Assembly (NCBI GenBank): GCA_000309865.1
Contig: AMGN01000091.1
Location: forward strand, 56,495-120,494
Reading direction: 5' to 3'
DNA: 64,000 nt
Source of the DNA: Methanobacterium sp. Maddingley MBC34
GTDB taxonomy: Archaea > Methanobacteriota > Methanobacteria > Methanobacteriales > Methanobacteriaceae
The position numbers and the translations under genes are program-made. Below the pieces are notes generated by a model that saw only the letters and a program-made list of their open reading frames with translations, ran no database searches and was not told the DNA's origin. Below, piece after piece: positions 49,258 to 59,079 of the stretch. How positions within the stretch are numbered: the first letter of the stretch is position 1; each line of letters begins with the position of its first letter.

Positions 49258-50394
49258 TTAATACGGATGAGAAAAAAACAAGAATAATCCGATTATTATT
49301 GATATAATGGCTATGACAGTTATGTTTCGGCCATGGAACTTTGCATTAGGGTTTTCCATTCTATAAAGATACCAACCAATAAATAGACCAATGAGACCAC
49401 CTGAAATGGCAAATATATAACCTATAACCAGCACTATCAGGGATGTTTTTTTGGCGTGCCTTATCTTACCTCCACATTCGCATGTGAGGTCATAATCATC
49501 GGGAGTTTCTCCTGGTGGAAGTTCATAGTAGCTTTTACACTTATCACAGACGAATGTCCCTTTTATAACTCCTTTATCTTTTCTTCTATTTTTAATGTAT
49601 ATTCCGATTATTCCCCCAACAATACTTGCTATGATAACTGGGATTAAACTTATTCCCCATTCAGACATTGACATGTAATCTATTCCATAAATTGAATATC
49701 CTAAGAATTCGCTAAAAATCAAAAATAGTCCCCCTATATAAACAGCGACCGCACTATTAATAATACCATCTTTATATCTTCCCCCAGCTATAAAACTTGT
49801 AACAAAACCAGCTAAAGGTACTAAAAAATTAAAGGGAACTAAACAATAGATTATTGCCCCAACTGTAATTGCAATAATTCTTATCCGGAAACTAGATTTA
49901 TTCAAATCTTCAGATTTCTTATCCGATTTAACTGGTTCTTTATATTCCAGTTTACCCCCACATTCACACTTCGCATAATCTTCTGGAGTTTCATTATCTT
50001 TAATCTCATAATACCCTCCACATTTAGTACAGAGTAAATAACCTTTACATTTCAATCTCCATTTTTGCATTGCACTTATCATTTTTTGGATAGACACTCC
50101 AATAATAGCTCCTAATCCTCCTAATAATATGCATATAACCCATAACAGAGTTGTTTCAAGTGGTTGGAGAGAAAACATGGTGGGATAATAAATTAGAAGT
50201 AGAACTGGAAAAAATATTAGGGAAGTAATAACCGTTGATATTATTCCATTTATTGCCCCATCAAGATAATTATCAGCAATCCAAAGACCTACCACCAATC
50301 CACCGAGAATACTAAAGATTAAAACATCTAAAAACGGTGCCAAACATAAAGCAACAAAAGCCCCTACAATGATTGCCTTAAAATTTAAATTCAT
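49258..50394 (-). CDS. double zinc-ribbon, DUF5518-like membrane protein
   Basis: A 378-residue protein alternating membrane and ribbon modules. Order: a DUF5518-like four-helix block (1-105), ribbon 1 (C122, C125, C143, C145), a second membrane block (about 170-270), ribbon 2 (C283, C286, C305, C307), and two final helices. Both ribbons follow the C-x2-C-x2-YY-E ... C-E-C-G-G-K plan of the neighbours. Internal duplication is evident. Function unknown. Confidence 0.65.
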   Translation of the reverse strand: MNLNFKAIIVGAFVALCLAPFLDVLIFSILGGLVVGLWIADNYLDGAINGIISTVITSLIFFPVLLLIYYPTMFSLQPLETTLLWVICILLGGLGAIIGVSIQKMISAMQKWRLKCKGYLLCTKCGGYYEIKDNETPEDYAKCECGGKLEYKEPVKSDKKSEDLNKSSFRIRIIAITVGAIIYCLVPFNFLVPLAGFVTSFIAGGRYKDGIINSAVAVYIGGLFLIFSEFLGYSIYGIDYMSMSEWGISLIPVIIASIVGGIIGIYIKNRRKDKGVIKGTFVCDKCKSYYELPPGETPDDYDLTCECGGKIRHAKKTSLIVLVIGYIFAISGGLIGLFIGWYLYRMENPNAKFHGRNITVIAIISIIIGLFLFFSHPY

Positions 50395-50705
50395 CTCTAA
50401 ACCTCATATAATATCTTTAAATCTTAATTTGATTATTAAACGTCCGTATTTATCCTTTGGTGGTTTTCAAGGTATTTTAGGTAGCTTCTATTTAGTTATT
50501 TATAATCCTCTAAGCCAAAGCGTTATATATCCCACTTTGGGTATGACTTCGGGGCCATTATCTGTATTTACAACTTTGTAGGTAATCTGATTTGGCGATA
50601 CTAATTCTGGGTCCGTTTTAGCTAAAGAAGAAGTTTTGAAGTTGATGGGAGATTGATTCTATGGTGAAAAAACACCTCCAACTTATATAATAGCTTAGCT
50701 AAAAT
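50395..50705 (-). other. intergenic region with gene remnant
   Basis: About 310 bases. The minus strand at 50505-50652 reads about 48 protein-like codons (ending N-G-P-E-V-I-P-K-V-G-Y-I-T-L-W-L-R-G-L) without any start codon, apparently the tail of a lost gene. Confidence 0.4.
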
Positions 50706-51113
50706 TTATTTGAAATCATCTTCTGCTTTCCACACACCACTACTTTTTGTCCAATTTCCAAAGTAAATAATTGAAGCCTTTTCACCGTTTACAGTACTAT
50801 ACACTACTTCCAAGTAGACTTCTGCCTCAGTGTCAGATGTCATATTCTTGACAATTACCTCTTTCATTACAGGAGGGGATTCCCTATGGATAGATTTTAC
50901 AAAATTATTGATTGCACTTAAAAATTCAGGGTCTTTTTCTAATGCCAAACATTTTTCAAGCTGGACCTTTTCTTCAGTGCTTAATGATTCATTTATTTCT
51001 CGATTGCTTTGAACAGAACTATCATCAGAAGATATATAAACAGATGCCACGACTGCATAAACTAAAAAACCAATTGCTATTAAACCAAGTATATCCCACT
51101 TCCCTATATCCAA
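50706..51113 (-). CDS. membrane-anchored protein, unknown
   Basis: A 135-residue protein with one N-terminal membrane helix (about 8-28) and a soluble outer domain: a helix with charged E-K-V-Q-L-E-K-C and a beta sheet ending Y-F-G-N-W-T-K-S-S-G-V-W-K. The last motif is reminiscent of DUF4878/lumazine-type small domains, but I cannot name it. Start confidence moderate. Confidence 0.5.
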   Translation of the reverse strand: MDIGKWDILGLIAIGFLVYAVVASVYISSDDSSVQSNREINESLSTEEKVQLEKCLALEKDPEFLSAINNFVKSIHRESPPVMKEVIVKNMTSDTEAEVYLEVVYSTVNGEKASIIYFGNWTKSSGVWKAEDDFK

Positions 51114-51191
51114 ATAAACGCCCCTCCTTATATCGTATCATTGCTACTTTACATAAATCTTGTTAATAAACTAGGTTAACTATAAAAATCT

Positions 51192-51272
51192 ATTTAAGAT
51201 TTATAGAACACCTATCAGTCAAAGACTCCACGGCAGGAAAATATTCACTAGATGAATTCAGGGAACTAAATT
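51192..51272 (+). pseudogene. tyrosine-integrase C-terminal fragment (well preserved, short)
   Basis: About 80 bases almost identical to 57130-57205 (the stretch encoding I-E-H-L-S-V-K-D-S-T-A-G-K-Y-S-L-D-E). It lacks upstream and downstream parts and cannot be expressed. Confidence 0.7.
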
Positions 51273-51285
51273 CAGCAATAATTTT

Positions 51286-51576
51286 TTATGTGTATTGATT
51301 ACCATAATGCTCTTTAATATACTCATCTGCAATACCCTGGATTTTTGCCAGTTCCATGGCCTTTCTTTTTTGATATTCTTGGTATTTTTCATCTTCTGTT
51401 TGACTTGAAGTTTCAGTGCGGGTAGATGCGCTGTCATCGTCAGATACTTCAGAATCTTTATCATAATTAGTAGAGGATCTGGTTTTTGTGGCAGAATTCA
51501 CTTGATTAGTATTGGAACTTGAAGTGTCAGACGCATCACTGTTATTGCTACTAGAATTTGAAACATTTTGATTCAT
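51286..51576 (-). CDS. Ser/Asn-rich secreted-type protein, possibly 5'-frameshifted
   Basis: A 96-residue low-complexity protein (S/N/T/D-rich to residue 60, then a helical E-K-Y-Q-E-Y-Q-K-R-K segment). No ribosome binding site precedes the ATG. Protein-like Asn/Ser-rich coding continues upstream in the same frame without a start, and another frame there encodes K-K-Y-I-L-I-L-V-I-I-I-L, like a signal anchor. This suggests an N-terminal membrane anchor lost by a frameshift near 51640. Confidence 0.45.
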   Translation of the reverse strand: MNQNVSNSSSNNSDASDTSSSNTNQVNSATKTRSSTNYDKDSEVSDDDSASTRTETSSQTEDEKYQEYQKRKAMELAKIQGIADEYIKEHYGNQYT

Positions 51577-51802
51577 GGATTCATTTTGGAGAGTGGTGTT
51601 ATTTGAGGGGTTTTTAAATGCAGAAACTGATAAAACTTTACTAAAATTATTATAACTAAAATTAAAATATATTTTTTATTAAAGATTCTATCATCTTCTT
51701 TTTAAGCCGATTCACATCAGGGCTATTTTTGATACGGAAAATTTGGCAAAATTATTCTTAAACTGTGCTGAAATAACTAAAAAGTCATTTAACACTCTAA
51801 AA

Positions 51803-53188
51803 CTAAATTGCCAGTTTTTTTTTATAAGCATAAACATTGACTGTGCCTTTAACTCCATTTCCTGAAATTACAATGCTCTTGATGGCGGAATTATCTATGG
51901 TTAAAATTCCATTTTTATCGTTATGATCATCATCCGAGAAGGTAACGCCTTCAGTGTAAATTATATTTCTATTATCTGGGGCACCCCAATGAGAAGTTGT
52001 ATTGGTGTTATATCCCATTATTATCATACCGTTAACACCTGCAAAAGCAGGAGTCCATGATAAATTGTATTCTATTGTAGCCTTTGTTGTTCCGGGTGGT
52101 ATAGCAACAAATGTACCTAATGTGCGTGATGAATCTAATTGACTTGCATCATAAGACCCTATTAAAGTTTTTTCGGTGGTTACAAAATTGGTTGGTGTGT
52201 TCTGGAGTAATATGACTGGTATTGCTATGATAATAAGAGCCAGTACTCCAACCAGGATAATAGTCTTTTTTCTTTTTATGAAACTGCGTACATCAAAGTT
52301 TGAGCCCTCTGGTTGCGTATCTGATTGCATGTGTGTGGTATGTTTTAAAGTACCCCCGCACTGGCATTTTTCGAAATCTTCAGGGGATTCTCCAACTTGT
52401 AATTGGTAATATCCTCCGCAGTTTTCGCATTCTAAAAACCCCGGATCATCAGATAGATAAAATAACGCAGTTGATCTAAAAAGGTAGATGCTTAGGAATG
52501 GAATTGCAAATAAATACACTAATAAAACTCCAATGACTTTTAATTGGATTAAAAGGAAAAGAAACTCAATTAAAGCCCCTGAAACAACTAAAATTAAAGA
52601 AACAACTACAGTAACAACATACCATACTATGAAACTATCCCATCCAATATTGGAGATTTTTTTTATTATTTCACCGAATCTAAATGGAGCTCCCAGATCA
52701 CCGTCGTAAAAAGCCATATTTACTAAAGACATTAACAATAGCGGAAAAATGATAGCAATGTATAAAATTACAATAATTAATAAAATACCAAAGAAAGAAC
52801 TAACATTTGTAGTCTCCGGACTTCCGGCAGATAATACAAAAAATACTACTCCTAAGAATAAAATAAAAAAGTAAGGAATGAAATACACAATACAAACTAT
52901 AATAACTTTAATACCATTTATAATCAGGTCATACCAATTATTAAATTTAGGAAGTTCATCAATACCAATTAATGATGATTTCAGAATTCTAAATTGATAG
53001 CCACAAATTATTAATCCAAATATCAGCCCAATAAGAGCCCATCTTGTTGATAGTGCTAGACCTATGCCTGATGCACTATTAATACTATTTACACTACTAA
53101 AAACTAAGAAAACTCCTAAAATCAAAAACGATATCCAATTTGAAAAAGGATATCTAATAGAATCCTTAACAATTTCCCCAATTTTCAT
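51803..53188 (-). CDS. DUF4013-like membrane protein with zinc ribbon
   Basis: A 461-residue protein from ATG 53188 (GGGGG ribosome binding site). Residues 1-245 form a DUF4013-type block with M-K-I-G-E-I-V-K-D-S-I-x-Y-P, L-P-x-F-x-x-W and about six helices. The ribbon follows at C254, C257, C275, C277. After another helix (about 305-325) comes an extracytoplasmic beta domain of about 130 residues with many Thr/Asn. It shares the ribbon with 48305, 49258 and 53361. Function unknown. Confidence 0.7.
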   Translation of the reverse strand: MKIGEIVKDSIRYPFSNWISFLILGVFLVFSSVNSINSASGIGLALSTRWALIGLIFGLIICGYQFRILKSSLIGIDELPKFNNWYDLIINGIKVIIVCIVYFIPYFFILFLGVVFFVLSAGSPETTNVSSFFGILLIIVILYIAIIFPLLLMSLVNMAFYDGDLGAPFRFGEIIKKISNIGWDSFIVWYVVTVVVSLILVVSGALIEFLFLLIQLKVIGVLLVYLFAIPFLSIYLFRSTALFYLSDDPGFLECENCGGYYQLQVGESPEDFEKCQCGGTLKHTTHMQSDTQPEGSNFDVRSFIKRKKTIILVGVLALIIIAIPVILLQNTPTNFVTTEKTLIGSYDASQLDSSRTLGTFVAIPPGTTKATIEYNLSWTPAFAGVNGMIIMGYNTNTTSHWGAPDNRNIIYTEGVTFSDDDHNDKNGILTIDNSAIKSIVISGNGVKGTVNVYAYKKKLAI

Positions 53189-53360
53189 GTATGAAACTCC
53201 CCCTAGCAATCTGACTAATTAGCGAAATGAACATATAAACATTTTCATAATTTATTATAATTTCTGATTAAAATCGTAATATGTCTCAATTTAGGTATAT
53301 CGTGGGCTTCATTGTCTGTTCTTATAGATTTTAATCTATTTGCTTAGTTTTAATATTGGT

Positions 53361-53867
53361 TTATAAATTTAAAAAGCAGGTAGCAACCATGTGCATACTT
53401 CGAACACTGGATACGTCTGTAGCTGGATTAATAGTGGGTTGGCTGAAATAGGCTCTGTAAATGAGAAGTGCTGAAATACCAATTATGAAAATAGGTATTA
53501 TAGAAATGAGAAGCAATATTTTTCCATGCAATTTAGCCCTTTTATTTTCCCTTGTAATAAGATAAATGGCCAGTATAAACGATGCTGGCCAGAAAAAGAA
53601 AAATGCAACATAAGCTATTAATATTTCTGTTCCATACAGTTTACGCTCGTATTCTTCTTCTGACAAATATGCTTCTGGAAGCAAAGAATCATTAGCACTT
53701 TGCACTAACTGCCCACCACATTCGCATTCTGTATCAAAATCTTTCCAGGACTCACCCGGTTGTAGTTCGTAATATCCTCCGCAATTATTACATACTAAAT
53801 AGCTGTTTAAAGACTTCCCGTCTCTCTTATTCCGCAGTCTCAAAGTAATCTCGTCATTGGAAACCAT
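53361..53867 (-). CDS. zinc-ribbon membrane protein
   Basis: A 168-residue protein with the ribbon at C26, C29, C48, C50 (C-N-N-C-G-G-Y-Y-E-L ... C-E-C-G-G-Q), a charged linker and two C-terminal helices with K-R-A-K-L-H-G-K between. The K-x-H-G segment is also seen near the end of 49258 (A-K-F-H-G-R), so these two are closest relatives. Confidence 0.6.
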   Translation of the reverse strand: MVSNDEITLRLRNKRDGKSLNSYLVCNNCGGYYELQPGESWKDFDTECECGGQLVQSANDSLLPEAYLSEEEYERKLYGTEILIAYVAFFFFWPASFILAIYLITRENKRAKLHGKILLLISIIPIFIIGISALLIYRAYFSQPTINPATDVSSVRSMHMVATCFLNL

Positions 53868-54077
53868 CTAATCATCTCAAGTTAGTAGCTAAATAATATT
53901 AAACTTTATAATATAAATACTCAATTAGTTACCCTGATCTAAATATTTACTCTGAAATCACAGGCTTGACTCTGCCCAAAATTTGGAATTAAGGAGTTAT
54001 CCAGAAGGTTTATGATGATAATGATGACCCTGCAGGATATGTCAGTTAAGTCTTGAAAGAAAGAAAACAAATAGTAT

Positions 54078-54422
54078 TCATAGATTTTTAGTCTCTTTAT
54101 TATCTAAACGGACTCTTAATAGGCTTGCAATGTATCCTCCAATATATCCAAATATCAGGGAAAAAATTACAAATAAGAAGTAAGTGTTTTGTTGGGTTAC
54201 TGTTCCATAGAGTACATAGGGTAAAGACCATACCATTCCAAAAAATGATCCATATATTGCTTTATTATTTTTCGATAAAAACGTAGCTAAAAATCCACCT
54301 AAAATAGCAAAGGGCACAATTAGTATTAAACTGTTTATTAAGGATGTACCCGGTAGATTCCATGTAAATAAACTAACGATTATAATCGATATTATTATTG
54401 ATACAACTGGATGAAATCTCAT
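54078..54422 (-). CDS. small membrane protein, unknown
   Basis: A 114-residue protein with four predicted helices and Gly-rich third helix (G-G-F-L-A-T-F, G-S-F-F-G-M, I-F-G-Y-I-G-G-Y-I). Similar in layout to DUF5518 proteins but without clear signature. Unrelated to the ribbons nearby. Confidence 0.55.
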   Translation of the reverse strand: MRFHPVVSIIISIIIVSLFTWNLPGTSLINSLILIVPFAILGGFLATFLSKNNKAIYGSFFGMVWSLPYVLYGTVTQQNTYFLFVIFSLIFGYIGGYIASLLRVRLDNKETKNL

Positions 54423-54675
54423 TAAAAATACCCAAAAATAATGGACAAAAAGTACTATTTACTACTTTCTATTCATATTTTGCATCAATAAATCATATAT
54501 AATGATTAAAGATTGCTCAAATGAATAAACCCTTTTAAATTTTGTTTAATGCAGTTATAACGATGAAAAATATATTTAATTATAGTAGGAAAAGGAGTGC
54601 ATTATTTAATTTTTTTGACGAATTTTTACTTTAGAAAAAGATAACATTATAACCATTAATGCTTAAGGAAATTTT

Positions 54676-55302
<627 letters not shown>

Positions 55303-55365
55303 GGGAATTTTTGAATTAAATATTAATTTGATTGAAATTTAAGTATATTCAAAAAGCAATAATTC

Positions 55366-55655
55366 GCCAACCCAGCTAATAAATGTAGGGATGCCCTGGG
55401 AAATCCGGGAGCATATGTTGGGGCACAAGTTAAAGGATAGGGTACGTGAGGCATACTTCCTAGCTGACCCTGAAGAGTTAAAAAAGGTTTACCTAAGGTA
55501 TGTAGAACACCTATCAGTCAAAGACTCCACAGCAGGAAAATATTCACAAGATGAAATCCGGGAACTGCAAATACTAGTAGTGGAAATGAAAAAGGAGTTG
55601 AAAGAACTGAAGGGTGAGACTTAAGGGATTATTTTTTTTGATTGAGAATATTATT
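55366..55655 (+). pseudogene. tyrosine-integrase C-terminal fragment, left copy flanking rsgA
   Basis: The longest open piece (55391-55624, 77 codons) encodes the integrase tail M-P-W-E-I-R-E-H-M-L-G-H-K-L-K-D then R-E-A-Y-F, containing the late catalytic His and Tyr, and a helical E-M-K-K-E-L-K-E-L-K-G end. All upstream domains are missing. The homology to the right copy (57000-57290) runs on into the T-run after the stop. Confidence 0.8.
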
Positions 55656-55812
55656 TTTTAATTAGTTTTTTATATTACTTTAATCAATTAAATATTATTT
55701 AGGAACCGTTACAGTTGGGTATTGTTATCGTGCTAGTTCGATGTAGGGTAATATAGGAGATTAGTAAATTATACATTGTAATTTTGCGTTTGAATTAAAT
55801 TGGGTGGTGTTA

Positions 55813-56865
55813 ATGAATAATTTATTAAAGAAATTAGGATGGAATGCTTTTTTCGGGGAACATTTTACGGAGTATGTAGGATTATATGAACCCGCAAGGG
55901 TCTCAACTGTGTTCAAAAATGGTTATAATGTGTACACTAAGGATGGAGAGGGTCGTGCCAGAATTTCAGGTAACCTACATCAAAATGGAAATCTTCCCGC
56001 TGTAGGTGATTGGGTAGTTGTATCTAAAGATAATGTTGGGCCTGTAACTATACATGCCATTCTTCCTCGAAAAAGCAAGTTTTCTCGCAAAGAAGCAGGA
56101 AAAGTTACCGAAGAGCAGGTTATTGTCACAAATATTGATACCATTTTTATTGTAACCTCACTTAACCGGGACTTTAACTTAAGAAGGATAGAGAGATACC
56201 TTGCCATAGCTAAAGAAAGCAAAACAGAGCCTGTAGTGATCCTGAGTAAATCAGATCTTTGTAAAGATGTAGATGAGAAAATAAATGAGGTTCTGGAGAT
56301 CGCACCTGGGATAAATGTGGTTGCTATTAGTGCAACCCGCAATGAGGGCATAGAACAATTATCACCTTACCTTAAAGATGGTAAAACCGTTGCATTACTG
56401 GGATCATCAGGTGTGGGGAAATCTACACTCATAAATGCCCTTGAAGGCTACAAAAGACAGAATATCGGTGAAATAAGGGAAAAGGATAGCAGGGGAAGGC
56501 ATGTTACCACCGAAAGGGAATTGATCATGTTGGAAAAAGGTGGTTTAATTATAGACAACCCTGGCATGAGGGAATTGCAGCTATGGGATGCTGGAGAAGG
56601 GATGCTGGATCTTTTCAGTGATATTATCGAACTTGAAACGCAGTGTAAATTTTCAGATTGTATGCATGAAAGTGAACCTGGATGTGCAGTTAAAAGAGCC
56701 ATAAGTGACAAATCCCTCTCAGAAAAAAGGTTAGAAAGTTTCAGGAAATTACAGAGAGAAATGCGTGCTGTTGAAAGGAAAAAAAACCCTCAACTTGCAG
56801 GAAAAAAGAGATGGAAAGAAATTGCGAAAATGACCAAAGAGATTAAAAATGTTAAGAAACGATAA
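55813..56865 (+). CDS. rsgA: RsgA ribosome-maturation GTPase
   Basis: A 350-residue circularly permuted GTPase from ATG 55813 (GGGTGGTG upstream). N-terminal OB fold to about 100, then G4 (L-S-K-S-D) and G5 (S-A-T), then G1 G-S-S-G-V-G-K-S-T and G3 D-N-P-G-M. A C-terminal zinc motif C-x4-C-x-H-x5-C completes it. In bacteria RsgA finishes 30S maturation. An archaeal copy implies acquisition from bacteria, which fits the direct repeats of integrase fragment on both sides. Sequence looks intact and functional. Confidence 0.9.
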   Translation: MNNLLKKLGWNAFFGEHFTEYVGLYEPARVSTVFKNGYNVYTKDGEGRARISGNLHQNGNLPAVGDWVVVSKDNVGPVTIHAILPRKSKFSRKEAGKVTEEQVIVTNIDTIFIVTSLNRDFNLRRIERYLAIAKESKTEPVVILSKSDLCKDVDEKINEVLEIAPGINVVAISATRNEGIEQLSPYLKDGKTVALLGSSGVGKSTLINALEGYKRQNIGEIREKDSRGRHVTTERELIMLEKGGLIIDNPGMRELQLWDAGEGMLDLFSDIIELETQCKFSDCMHESEPGCAVKRAISDKSLSEKRLESFRKLQREMRAVERKKNPQLAGKKRWKEIAKMTKEIKNVKKR

Positions 56866-56886
56866 ATCAATTAAACTATTCCCGAA

Positions 56887-56955
56887 TCTCAAAACTCATT
56901 CTAATCATTTATTCTCCGAATAAAAATACAATCAAAAACTTAGCCCACCCCTAAG
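56887..56955 (+). repeat. dispersed intergenic repeat, copy D (truncated)
   Basis: Matches the first 70 bases of copy E (TCATTTATTCTCCGAATAAA, ACTTAGCCCA-CCCTAA). It stops abruptly where the right integrase fragment begins. Confidence 0.6.
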
Positions 56956-56956
56956 G

Positions 56957-57290
56957 ATGGCTTCAACAAAGCAACCAGCCACATGCTACGGAAGTTCTCA
57001 CAACACCCCACTAATAAATGCCGGAATGCCATGGGAAATCCGGGAGCATATGATGGGCCACAAGTTAAAGGATAGGGTTCGTGAGGCATACTTCCTAGCT
57101 GACCCTGAAGAGTTAAAAAAGGTTTACCTAAGATATATAGAACACCTATCAGTCAAAGACTCCACGGCAGGAAAATATTCACTAGATGAAATCCGGGAAC
57201 TACAAAGACAGCTATTAGAGATGAAAAAAGAGTTGAAAGAGTTGAAGGGCGAGGTTTAGCAGAGGCTTATTTTTTTGATTGAGAAGATTA
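56957..57290 (+). pseudogene. tyrosine-integrase C-terminal fragment, right copy flanking rsgA
   Basis: The best preserved copy: 100 open codons (56957-57259), the last 80 nearly identical to the left copy. They include G-H-K-L-K-D-R-V-R-E-A-Y-F-L and the end M-K-K-E-L-K-E-L-K-G-E-V. The first 20 codons are out of frame with what should be an R-K-F-F-N-T-Q-L-like segment (compare 34.8 kb). Confidence 0.8.
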
Positions 57291-57297
57291 AATTGGT

Positions 57298-58614
57298 TTA
57301 ATCATTTGGATTTTGTTTAATAACTAATGTATTTTCTATTATATTGTACGCAATTTTAAATGCAGGATCAAAATCAATATAAATAATCATTTTTTCTCCT
57401 TTATTATTGTCGTCTATGAATATGTATGCTCCAATAGCTCCAGCATCTGAATATAATGCTGCTTTTTGTTTTCCTATTGTCGTATTTGTATTTGAAACCG
57501 TAATCATGCCTTCAATATTTTTTTCGGTAGTGGTAGTACTGGTTATTTCACCTACTAACTCATCATCATCATAAAACATCACATCAAGTTTAGTATCAGT
57601 AGATTTGTCCTCAATTTTTAGATCTCCCCTTTTTGTGAAACTTAAAAATTTATTTTCAAATAAACTATATTCTGAATAGTAGGTGTTAATTGTTGGGCTT
57701 GCTGTGTTGGTAGAATTGGTTGATTTCTTGTTATTTACTCTTTTTTCTGCTTTCAGTATTTCTTTATCAATATCTTCGCTTTTATTTATTTCAAAAATTC
57801 TAAACTCTGATAAAAAAGCAGTTAATCCAAAGAAATGCAGATTATATCTAATAAACACTTTTTTTAATACATATTTACGTGTTTTTGAGTCTTTAATTAC
57901 AGCTCTCAGCCGTAAATAAAATGTATCATATTCAATATACAGTGCCAAAGCATAGATGTAAGGCATTAATGTAATTGTTAAAATGGCGGGTAATATATAA
58001 GTAATTCCAGTATTTATGTTTAGAAATCCGTTAGGATTTATAAAAAGATTATATATAAAGTTTAAAATTAAATAAATCACTAAGATTGAGAATACAATGC
58101 TAAAAAACTTTTCCGCAGGTTTATATTTTTCATCAGTCTTAGAAACAGCTATTAACAATGCAATAACTACTAATACAGATATAAATATCAATTCAATAGT
58201 AATATTAAAAGTGTAAAAATTAATAAACAAAAACCCAAGAATAGATGATAATGTGATAAATTTAATCGCATTATTTCTAAAAAAATTTTCATATTTCTTG
58301 TTTATATCGTTTGCTTTGAAAAATAAGGGTATTGCCCCAACCAAAAACCAAAAAATCGCATCTTTAATTAGATTTACATTAAATAGCCCTATAAGATATA
58401 ATAAATATAAAATTAATAGTATATACATAGTCATTCCGATAAATGGAATTATCAGCTTAATTGCAAAAAATGCCCTTAAAACATCAAAAGCGGCTTTTCT
58501 TGTGCTTTTAATATAAAATATGAAAAATAAAAATACAATCAACAATATTATAATTGCCATTTCCCTAGTATTCAAAGAGTTAACAACGGAGTTTATCAAT
58601 TCTATTAAATTCAT
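57298..58614 (-). CDS. multi-helix membrane protein with soluble C-terminal domain, unknown
   Basis: A 438-residue protein. Residues 1-245 contain about seven transmembrane helices; residues about 320-438 form a soluble alpha/beta domain (D-V-M-F-Y-D-D-D-E-L-V-G-E-I, then K-A-A-L-Y-S-D-A-G-A). The acidic D-x-x-x-E and the later K give a faint resemblance to a nuclease-like fold, but this is speculation. Codon use is strongly AT-biased relative to neighbours, which fits recent acquisition. Confidence 0.55.
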   Translation of the reverse strand: MNLIELINSVVNSLNTREMAIIILLIVFLFFIFYIKSTRKAAFDVLRAFFAIKLIIPFIGMTMYILLILYLLYLIGLFNVNLIKDAIFWFLVGAIPLFFKANDINKKYENFFRNNAIKFITLSSILGFLFINFYTFNITIELIFISVLVVIALLIAVSKTDEKYKPAEKFFSIVFSILVIYLILNFIYNLFINPNGFLNINTGITYILPAILTITLMPYIYALALYIEYDTFYLRLRAVIKDSKTRKYVLKKVFIRYNLHFFGLTAFLSEFRIFEINKSEDIDKEILKAEKRVNNKKSTNSTNTASPTINTYYSEYSLFENKFLSFTKRGDLKIEDKSTDTKLDVMFYDDDELVGEITSTTTTEKNIEGMITVSNTNTTIGKQKAALYSDAGAIGAYIFIDDNNKGEKMIIYIDFDPAFKIAYNIIENTLVIKQNPND

Positions 58615-59079
58615 TAAATCATCTATAAAATTTTTATTAACATACGAAGTTCAGTACTTAAGTTTCATACTATCTGGTTGTTAATGTAATTTAAATACTT
58701 ATTAAGTTTACATGAAGAATAAATTCTAGTTTCATAATTCCTCCCTTCAACAAATCAACTTAATAATTTTCATAAAATAATGATTCAACACCAAAACTCA
58801 AAACTCCTTCTAATCATTTTATTCTCCGAATAAAATACAAACAAAAACTTAGCCCATCCCTAACTATTTATTTATTCTTCTCAAAAATAATACATAAAAA
58901 TTTCGGAGTTTTTACTTAGACTAAGTATTAATCTTTTGATAGACTAAGAATAAAGGCGTAATACCAAAGATTTATATATAATCAAAAGTGACAATTAATG
59001 ATAATTATAAATAATGGTAAATTATAACTAATATCAGATTATTTCATATTAAATATATTATCAGATTACGGTGATCACC
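58615..59079 (+). other. intergenic region with dispersed repeat copy E
   Basis: About 465 bases, mostly repeat copy E (58794-59012), which ends 67 bases upstream of the CBS regulator. No gene. Confidence 0.5.
58794..59012 (+). repeat. dispersed intergenic repeat, copy E
   Basis: The longest copy, about 220 bases: shared 5' block with D, central block with C and A, and 3' block (GGCGTAATACCAAAGATTT, ATATATAATC, ATTAATGATAATTAT) with C. Confidence 0.65.

Noticed and set aside
57298..58614. Calling the membrane protein a restriction endonuclease
   Set aside because: Only a faint acidic-Lys pattern in the C-terminal domain; no methylase partner and a multi-helix N-terminus.
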